Shown: piece by piece, positions 27,901-36,900 of the stretch
How the letters are laid out: each line of letters opens with the position of its first letter
How positions within the stretch are numbered: position 1 is the first letter of the stretch
Assembly (NCBI GenBank): GCA_963669155.1
Contig: OZ022595.1
Span: forward strand, 1,522,115 to 1,586,114
Direction: 5' to 3'
Length of the DNA stretch: 64,000 nucleotides
Origin: Arbacia lixula
Lineage: Eukaryota; Echinodermata; Echinoidea; Arbacioida; Arbaciidae
The notes under the pieces: model-generated
What the model was told of the DNA's origin: nothing
The model's database searches: none
The model's input: the letters and a program-made list of their open reading frames with translations, nothing else
Program-made: the position numbers and the translations under genes

Positions 27901-30900
27901 AGAAATAATGATGCCAGTTATTCAACAATGGAATTTCCAATTGTGACAAACTTTAAACACCAGAATGACTCACTTGAGTGTGAGATTCTCATAAATACTT
28001 CATACTTCAAACAATCGATTGAATATGTTTTATAGCCGCACTGTCATGGCTCTGTCTCCATCTGTCTTGAATCTCCCGTCCTCTCTTGTGTGTCTCCCAT
28101 CCCGCGGAGATGACGCCATAGTCCGTCTTTAGAACGGTGATCGCAAAACCAAAATGTTTTCTTGCCTGTTGCGCCAAACACGAACGCATAGATACGCCAG
28201 CACCCTCCAAACGAACGAAACCTCCCCCCAGAATCACAACAATATGTCTGTGGAAATTCAATTTAGGGATTCAGGAAACGGGGGGAAATTGCCTGGATTT
28301 GACTTTCGTTTTCTGTCCTCGGTCTCTGCCGTCCGCTGTTTGGGACAGGTTTGTCTCATGTCTCACCCTCCTACGTACTAGGCTCCCACCCACACGAAGC
28401 AGGTTTTCAGGTCATCTGTGTGCCTACAATTGTCACGAGCACGGCTCCGTTTCGTTAAAACTCTTTATGCACCATTGATGAATATTAGCACAAGTAATAC
28501 ATACATGTTTGTATACATGTAGATCCCCCATCAAGCAGCATTTCTTGTGATTTCAGGAAGTACGACTTCGTTTTCAGGTCAGACATTCTGTGCGCCTACA
28601 CTTGTCACGAGTCCGGCTCCGTTATATTAAAACTCTTTCTGCACCATGGATGAATATTAGCACAAGTAATACATACTAATCCCAAAAGCAGGATTTCTGG
28701 TAATTTCAGGAAGCTTGGTTTCATTCTCAGGTCAAACATTTTGTGTGCCTACAATTATCATGAGCTTGGCTTTTTTTTTTTTTTTTAAAACTCTTTATGC
28801 ACCATTGATGAATAGTGGCACAAGTTATTCATTCAAATCCCATAGAGATGCATCGTCACTGGCTGTGTACAGCAGTTAAATGATGTTCAAGAGACAAACA
28901 AATTGTCTGATGCAAGCCACAAGTTTTGCCAAATGATTAGTATGCTATTTATTCATGCTGTCAACAATCTTGAGTTTTACTTTAATATATCTGGATCGGT
29001 ACCTGTGCTGCGTAAGCATGACTGTAGTCGGTAGTAAGTTGACAAAGCTGTCCGTTTTTTGCCGGCCACATTTTTTAAATTTTGAAACACATTTTTGATC
29101 ATAAGTGCTGCTTATTGAGCATTCTCTTATTTTTGGGGCCGTGGAGGAAGATGCTTGCATGTAACGAACCCACATCCACAATAACTTTCATATTGTGCTG
29201 CTATGCATTGCTAAGATTAAACACAATGTAAAAAGAGAAAGTTGTCCACATGCATCAGACAATATCAGATTTCAGAAGAGCGGATGGGGAATGTTCATGA
29301 CTTTTCCATCTGTAGTTTTTTCCTCTTATATCTTTCTCTCTTTTTCATCTCTTTCACTTGTCTCCTGTCCCTCACCTCTTCCTCACGGCTGCTGACATAT
29401 GGACTGTCACAAAAATGGTCGGGGATTCATTTGTAGGACTCCCCTCTCTCTCTCCTCCCCGTGTCCTGCCTGGTGTGGCTGCCCCCTCGTGCCATCTCCT
29501 GAGGTCCCCAGCCCTCCCCCTCTGCCGCCTCAGGGAATACCAGCAGCAGCCCTACCCAGCTATTCCAAGCCTTCGCCACGCTCTCTCCCCCATATTGTTC
29601 AGATTTCTCCTCCATCTTGAACACTCATCTCCACATTTCCTGGCTTTCTCTCGTGGTTTTTCCACAAAGCTCTTTTTATTTCCACATAGCTGTTCTCCTT
29701 TTAATGCTATTGTATCGCAAACAATTTATATACGAGCGAGATGTGCATACGGATATCGAATTAGATTTGTTTTTTAGGGTCGGGCCTGACCTCTGTCAAG
29801 TCGGTGCAGAGGTAAATCATCGTCAGAAGATTAATAGGAAACCAATCGCTGTGGCAGACCAAATGAAAATGAATTTATGATCTGCCATCGTCAATTAAAT
29901 CATTTAATCCGCATTTCTTGAAGAATGATTTTATTCAAATTCCGTTCTAAATTCATTTCTTGTGCCATGAGTCAGACAATGAGTTATGTATTTGTGTCTT
30001 ATAACTTGTGTCCTCCTCCCCCTCTTCCGTTGCTCTTTTCCCTTCATTTTTTTTTCTTTGTCTCATCTTTGCCATTGTCTTGCTCTCATTTTTCCACTCA
30101 TATTTTTCCATATTTGAAATATTCTTGGTTGTTGTTTTCATCTTGCCTGTTTTGTTCATGTGTTTCTGTTTCTCTCTGTTTCTCTGTGTTTCTCTGTGTT
30201 TCTCTGTGTTTCTCTGTGTTTCTCTCTGTTTCTCTCTGTTATTCTTGTTTTGTTCTTTTCTAACTCTCTTCATATTGTTCTTCCTCCTTATGTTCTCTTC
30301 CCCCTCCTTTTTTCATCAGCCTTTGCTTTTTTGTCTATATCTTCTCTTGCTCCTTTTGTTCTTCCACTTTTGTTTTTCTTCTTCTCGTCTACACAGTCTT
30401 CCACTGTCTTTGATATAGAAATTACATTGGGGACTTTGTATATTATTGCGATTGCCATTGACTCATTATATATTCTTATGCCAATTTTGTTTTAAACCTT
30501 AGCTGCTGATGAGTAATTGCTGTATCTGAATGAATAAATGCAAAGTAAATATAATAAATTATATGCAAATGTGAAGGAATTCTTCTTCTCTTTCTTCTTA
30601 TCTCGCCCAGTCCTCCTTAGATGGCTCCATCACCTTCAAGCTGATCCCTGCAGATGTGGATACCAAGAAGATTCTTCATAGTCAGGTAAGCAATCTGCAA
30701 TCAACCCTACACACCAGCGCACCTTTCAGCATCATGATAGATCAGACTTTAGGAGCATGTTTCAACAAGTTACATATAGATCATCATCAATAACAATACC
30801 AGAGCCTATACTAAGGGCTAAACTAGGATCAATAGGCAGAACAAGCAATCTGCAATCAACCCTACACACCATCGCACCTTGCAGCATCATGATAGATCAG

Positions 30901-33900
30901 ACAACAGGAGCATGTTTCAATAAGCTGGATCATTATCAATACCGATACCCAGAGCCTATACTTGGGCCCACGCTACGGCCTGTACTATGACCTAAACAAG
31001 GACCTATATTAGGGCCTAAACTAAGGTCAATTTTCATGCAAGCAATCTGCAACCAACCCTACACACCACCGCACCTTGCAGCATCATGATAGATCAGATC
31101 AGAGGAGCATATTTCAATAAGCTGGATTATTAGCAATACCAATACCAGGGCCTATACTAGGGCCTAAACTAAGGTCTAAACTAGGGTCATTAGTCGGGAA
31201 AGCAATTTTCAACCAGCCCCCACACCATAGCACCTTTCAGCATCATGATAGATCAGTTCATAGGACATGTTTCAATAAGCTGGATACCAATACCAAGACC
31301 TATACTAGGGCCTATACTAGGGTCAATAGTCATGCAAGTAGTGGCTTTATAATCCATTTGTCATGGATAGTAAGCAGGACTGAAGTATGATTAAAGATCA
31401 GACTATAGGAGCATGTTTCATAGATTACGAGGCAGTTGTCACCTGTCAATAATGTTAGGTTAAAATACATGTTTAAATAGGGCTATTGATAACAGGGAGA
31501 AAGTGGTCTGGCTCAAAAACTTATCTCAAAGAAAGAACAAAATTCTTTGATAATCTCAAAGAAAGAGCACAATTCTTTGATAATCTCAAAGAAAGAGCAC
31601 AATTCTTTGATAATCTCAAAATGTTTGTCATTGTTCTTGTTTATAGAGTTGATCTGCTAGTACCATAGCACAGTGCCTGCCAATGATTCAATTGTAATTT
31701 CATGTGTCATACCCTTGCTTTATTAATTGCATTATAGCAACGTGTGAAATCACTTATACAATGGATTGTTGTGTTGAGAATTAATTATCTGATGAAAGTG
31801 AAAAAAATAGGTATTCAAAGCATTATCATTACAAAAATAATAATTGATATAATGCCACGAATCTAACATCTAAAAAATTTACATCCTTTCATCTTGTGAT
31901 TTACATTTCAGCTTGAATAGAGTTGTAACGGTTTTTAAATCATTTTTCAAAAGTGTTGAAAGGTGTTTTGTATCACCTAGTACACATACATGTATGGTCC
32001 ATGTGATTGAAATGTGTATGTTAATGCCTACTGGTTTGTATATGAAGGGGTTATTTTAATGAAAGATTATGCATTCTTTTCATGAAATAAAGTTTCTGAA
32101 TGAAGGGTAATGATGGTACTTGACTATGATAACAAAATAATACTTGTCAATTTAAATTTTAGGTCAGTATTGTTCTAGTCCCCATATATATTAGGTTATG
32201 TAAATACAAGTATATAGTTAAGACAGACAGGGACATTTGGCGTTATACATGGTGAACAGCATCTCGGCTGCGGCCGTTAGAGAGATATAGTTAATATCTA
32301 CAGAAGGAATACACCTGTCCATGTTTAATATTCTTTTATACTGGGGAGGGAGGGGAACACACACATGTACTTGCAGCTTGCTTTGAATATAGCCACCATT
32401 CACCACTTCCCTTCAGATTTGAACCTCACTTTCTGTTTAATGTACAATTGCTCTAAAAGGCTGATATGGTAATTACAAGCAGCAATGATTTCTGAGTAAA
32501 TGTACCGTGGAGCCGAACTTAAAAACTTGTCTGATCCAAATCGAAGCAAGACTTTTTAAGCATTTATGCAATGCACAAGCTAAATAGTATGTAGTCTAGA
32601 TCAGAGCAACACCATACACACTCATTCATTGCACAAGCTAGATATTGTCTGTCTAGATTAAAGCAAGACCACACATTTTCATGCAGTGCACAAGCTAGAT
32701 ATTGTTTAATCTAGTTCAAAGCAAGACCACACGCATTCACGCAATGCACCAAGCTAGATATCGTTCAACCAGTAATTTTTGTGTGACATTAATTTCTTGG
32801 AGCTCTTTGCGCAACACAGAGCAAACGAGAATTCGACATCACCACAAATTTGAAACCAGCAGGTTAGATGGGCAAGTTTATCAGGGATTCCGTAGTTACT
32901 CTTCTAGTACTGGCATTCAACTCATGAGAGTGTTGCATGCTGTGATGCGTTGCAAAGCCATCAGGATTTTTGTTGCATTAAATGTTCATAAGAATGTTTT
33001 ATTTGGGGCTTCATTGAGGATTTTAAAGCATAGGGCATATTTTTTTTTTTTAGTGGCAAGTATTTTTTGTGCGCAAAATTACATGCTGCCAATATGTTGT
33101 AGGTGTGCTGTGCGGGAAATTTAATTACGAAAAAATTAATTGTTTTACAGATTTTGGAAGTTTTAGTTAGGCTCCACTGTACCTATAAGAAGCCAGGGCC
33201 ATGTTGCATATAGATTTTCAATGATTGTATTATGGCAACAGCCGATAAGCTCTCAGTAGTGCACCTGTTGCCATGGTGATTACCATTGATGGTGAGTAAC
33301 AAAAATTGAAAACCTATACATGTATATGCAACATGGCCCTGGTAATGTAGTAGATGTATGCACTAATTTGCATGTGACCTTTGACCTGGCCTTGTCTTGT
33401 CTGCTTTGTTGCCTCCACGGTGCATGTTGTGTCCCTTCACCAGGGTGTGATGAGCACGCCCCTGCCACCCTTCACTGCCGCCGCCGCCAACGGACTGGCG
33501 CGCGACTTCATGGGCGAAGACGATCCAACAAAGGTTTGTAGACGCAGCCTTGGGCAGAGACTAACCCCCATCGTCACACTTAACAGCCTGAAAGGAATGT
33601 TTATATGAATGAGTGAATTAGTGCATGGATAATATTACCTACTAGATACCTTGAAGTATGAATGTAGAAAAGAGGAGCTGGAGGAGGAGAAGAGGAGAAG
33701 AGGCAAAAAGATGGGGAAGAAAGAATTGGACAAGAACAAGAACAAGTTGAACTAATAAGTAAATGAAGAAGAGATAGAGAAAAAGAACAAGTTAAGTAAA
33801 ATAAAAGGATAAAGAAAAGAAAAGAAAAAGAAGAGAAAATTATGAAAGAAGGAGGAGAGGTATAATAGCAGTAAAGGCAGCTAATTATTTTGTAAGAAGA

Positions 33901-36900
33901 AGCATTGATATTATCATCATAATCATTCATAATATTTTGTGGGTCCACGGCAGAACGTCTCTGCTATCAACGCAGGTCCTGTAATCTCTGCCATTTCTGT
34001 TCGTTACCTCTTAGCCTGTTGCTCATGGTTAGTTTTTTGGCTTTGTGAACCCTGACTGGTCTCGTTAGGATGTCAAAATTTGCCATGGAACTGCAGTAAC
34101 CAAATTGATGTGGCTTGATTGTGTCCTATAAAGTATTTGAAGTTTATTCATAGCCTGCCCTCTATTGTTCAAACAAGAGATTGCACGGGAGTCGTGCTGT
34201 TTAGGGTCTGAGTGGAAAAAACAGCCCACTTGCATGCTGGCTCAGTAAAGAGTGGGTTAGCAAACATGAAATATACAGCCTATATTCATGTTATCGTATC
34301 ACACCTTATTATTACGTCCAGGTGAAGATGCGAGCGCATTTTGACTATGACCCCTACCTGGATGAGTTGAACCCCTGCCCCGATGCCAGCCTCTCCTTCC
34401 GGAAGGGCGACATCCTGCAGATTGTGGACCAGGGTGACCCCCATTGGTGGCAGGCCAGGAAGCTAGGGGAGCGGGGGCTGAGAGCAGGCCTCATCCCTGG
34501 TAGACAGCTGCAGGAGAGGTGCGTGAGAGGGACAAGGGAGGTGGTAGTGGTGAGGAGGGTGTTGGTGGTGGTGATGGTAGTGGTGGTGGTGGTGATGGTG
34601 GTGGTGGTGGTGGTGGTGGTGGTGGTGGTGGTGGTGGTGGTGGTGGTGGTGGTGGTGGTGGTGATGGTGATGGTGATGGTGGTGGTGATGGTGATGGTGG
34701 TAGTGGTGATGGTGGTAGTGGTGATGGGGAAGATAGTGGTGAAGGTGGTGGTGATTGTGGTGGTGGTGATGTGATTGTGATGATAATGATGATGATAATG
34801 ATGATGATAATGATGGTATTTATGATTATGTATTTCTGATCATGTTAATGGGATATTGTAAATGTGACATCAATATTGATGGTGGTAGGGGTGTTGGCTC
34901 TGATATCAGTGGGGTTGGGTGAGTGATAAGTATATTTGTATGATGATTTAATCCTCCATGTTGTCTTCCTTCCAGGAGACTAGCTACCAAGCCAAAGTTC
35001 ATCAACGGCAGCCTCGGGAGCAACACATCACTGGACCTTACCTTCAAGAAGAGCAGTAAGTATGCTTGGCCATACAGTAGCTTGATACTGCTAGTTTACT
35101 AATTCTTCCTTCAATCTTTTCTTTCTCCTCTTCTTCTGCTTGTGTTTTCTGACGGCTTTGTGCATTATTTCACAGGGCACTCCTTCTAGTCTCTTCCTGT
35201 TTCTCCTGTTCTTCTCTTCCAATATTGCTATCTCTGTAACCTCCATAACTTACCCCTCTTCTGTAACGTCTTCATATTTTCTTCTTCCTTCACTCCTTCA
35301 CTCCTTTATCTTTTTTCTTTTTTTTTCATATTGCTTCTTCTTTAATTTCCTTATCTTTTCTTCTGTTTTTTTAGTTATACTTTTCTTGTACTTTGACATC
35401 CTACTCTTTCTTGTCTTCTTCATTATCATGAACAATACTTCAAGCAGTCAGACTTTTTATTGATTTGTCATCTTTGCAGGTGTCAGAATCAATGTGAGAA
35501 GCAGCTTCAGAACAAACAAGCGAAAGGTCAAGAAGGTCATGTACCATGCAAGACAGAATGAAGGTGAGCTTTGAGCTTTGACCTGATGGCTTATCATACA
35601 GGGAAAAGTAAATACATAACATATACAACACAAGAGTTAATAACCATTTGGATTTGCTGTTCATGTTGAAGATGAAGAGCAACTAGAAAACATTTTGAAT
35701 GGTATTTGAGTCTAGTTCTTCTTGCTATCTTCATTTTTAAAATGTGCAAATGTATGTGTAAACCATTGACTCATAATGGTTAAATTCATAAATCTATCTT
35801 CTCTGTGTACTTCTTCCCTCTTTCACTCTCTTCTGCTCTGTTGCTCTCTCTCTCTCTTTCTCTTCCTCTACTCTCACCTTCTCCCTCTTCCATTCTATTT
35901 CTCTCTTTTTTTCCCTCTTATCCTTCCTTTTGCTCTTTCTTGCTCCCTCCATTCTTTGTACCATTCCCTCTCATGATTTTTCCTATCTCTTACCTTAGAC
36001 TATCAAAGTGAAGAAGTTCTGACGTACGAGGAAGTCTCGCTGTACAAACCAAGCGCTGCAGCACAGAGGCCCATCGTTCTTATCGGTAAACAATTTCGAA
36101 GATTCAAAAGTGTTAATTAATGAATTTGCAAAAATACACAGATAATTGATTCAGAACACAACAATGAACATTGTGTATCACACCTGTCAACCCACTAGCA
36201 AGTGCACCACAGTGTCATTTATAATATATAATGCTTCTGGCAGAAAAGATCGTATGGGTTGCCATGTGTCATGGGCATTGCGGTGCTCTGAATTAATTAT
36301 CTAATACACGCAAATTCTTGTATCCAAATTTGTCCATAAGTGAAAATCTCATTAGATACATGTAATCAAAGGATCATTTCAAAAATTATGATTGATAAAA
36401 TGTTACCAAGCCTACTTAAAAAAAAGTTGACCTCCTTTGACTTTATGTTGTTTTAATCCCAGCTATATTTGTGTCTGATCTTTTTATAGGTTATTTTTCA
36501 AAGTGTCACCAGATTTTTTAACACCTAGTAGCAACCAATCGATGCTATGTTCTATCCTTGTAGGACCTTCCGGTGTCGGCCGTAATGAGCTCAAGAGGAG
36601 ACTGATTGCATGCGATCCAGACACCTTCGACAGTGCAATCCCTCGTAAGTATTCGTCTTTAAAATCTTTCCTCCTGACCTTCTGAGGCTGTGTTTGTAAT
36701 AAAGATGTCTGTGTTTTGAAACACATTTTCAAAACATGGTGCTTCTAGAAGAGCATTTATGAGATTTTTATTTTGGCTTCAAACACATACGCAAAACACT
36801 TGCATGAAGTGTGTCATTGTGCAGTTTGTCCCTTTGTGCGTATTCTGTGCAACGATTTGTATATATAAAGTATAAATAGTGTTTCAAAACAGGGTTGTAG

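Larger units (their letters stand above)
16287..30610 (+). other. MAGUK intron 3 (14.3 kb)
   Basis: The largest intron. It carries minisatellites (18320, 21400, 22200, 23410, 24030, 28400), the giant purine trinucleotide array (20130-20660), a foldback MITE (25121-25355), two dispersed repeats and diverged segmental duplications (19090-19540, 26520-27680). GC-richer, repeat-poor blocks are at 17640-17960, 28050-28380 and 29700-29880. No extra exon of either gene was recognised. Confidence 0.7.
30686..33443 (+). other. MAGUK intron 4
   Basis: It is filled by two minisatellites, a 33 bp tandem repeat, one family D repeat, a 63 bp array and a foldback MITE (33194-33341). The remainder (about 31990-32540 and 32780-33180) is AT-rich with nothing recognisable. 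Confidence 0.7.

Noticed and set aside
29358-29880. Pro-rich frames in a GC-rich part of intron 3
   Set aside because: No domain and no splice-phase match; the composition explains the open frames.
31486-31668. Peptide repeat [10 protein letters not shown] as a small protein
   Set aside because: It is a 33 bp intronic tandem repeat that happens to be in frame; there is no gene context.
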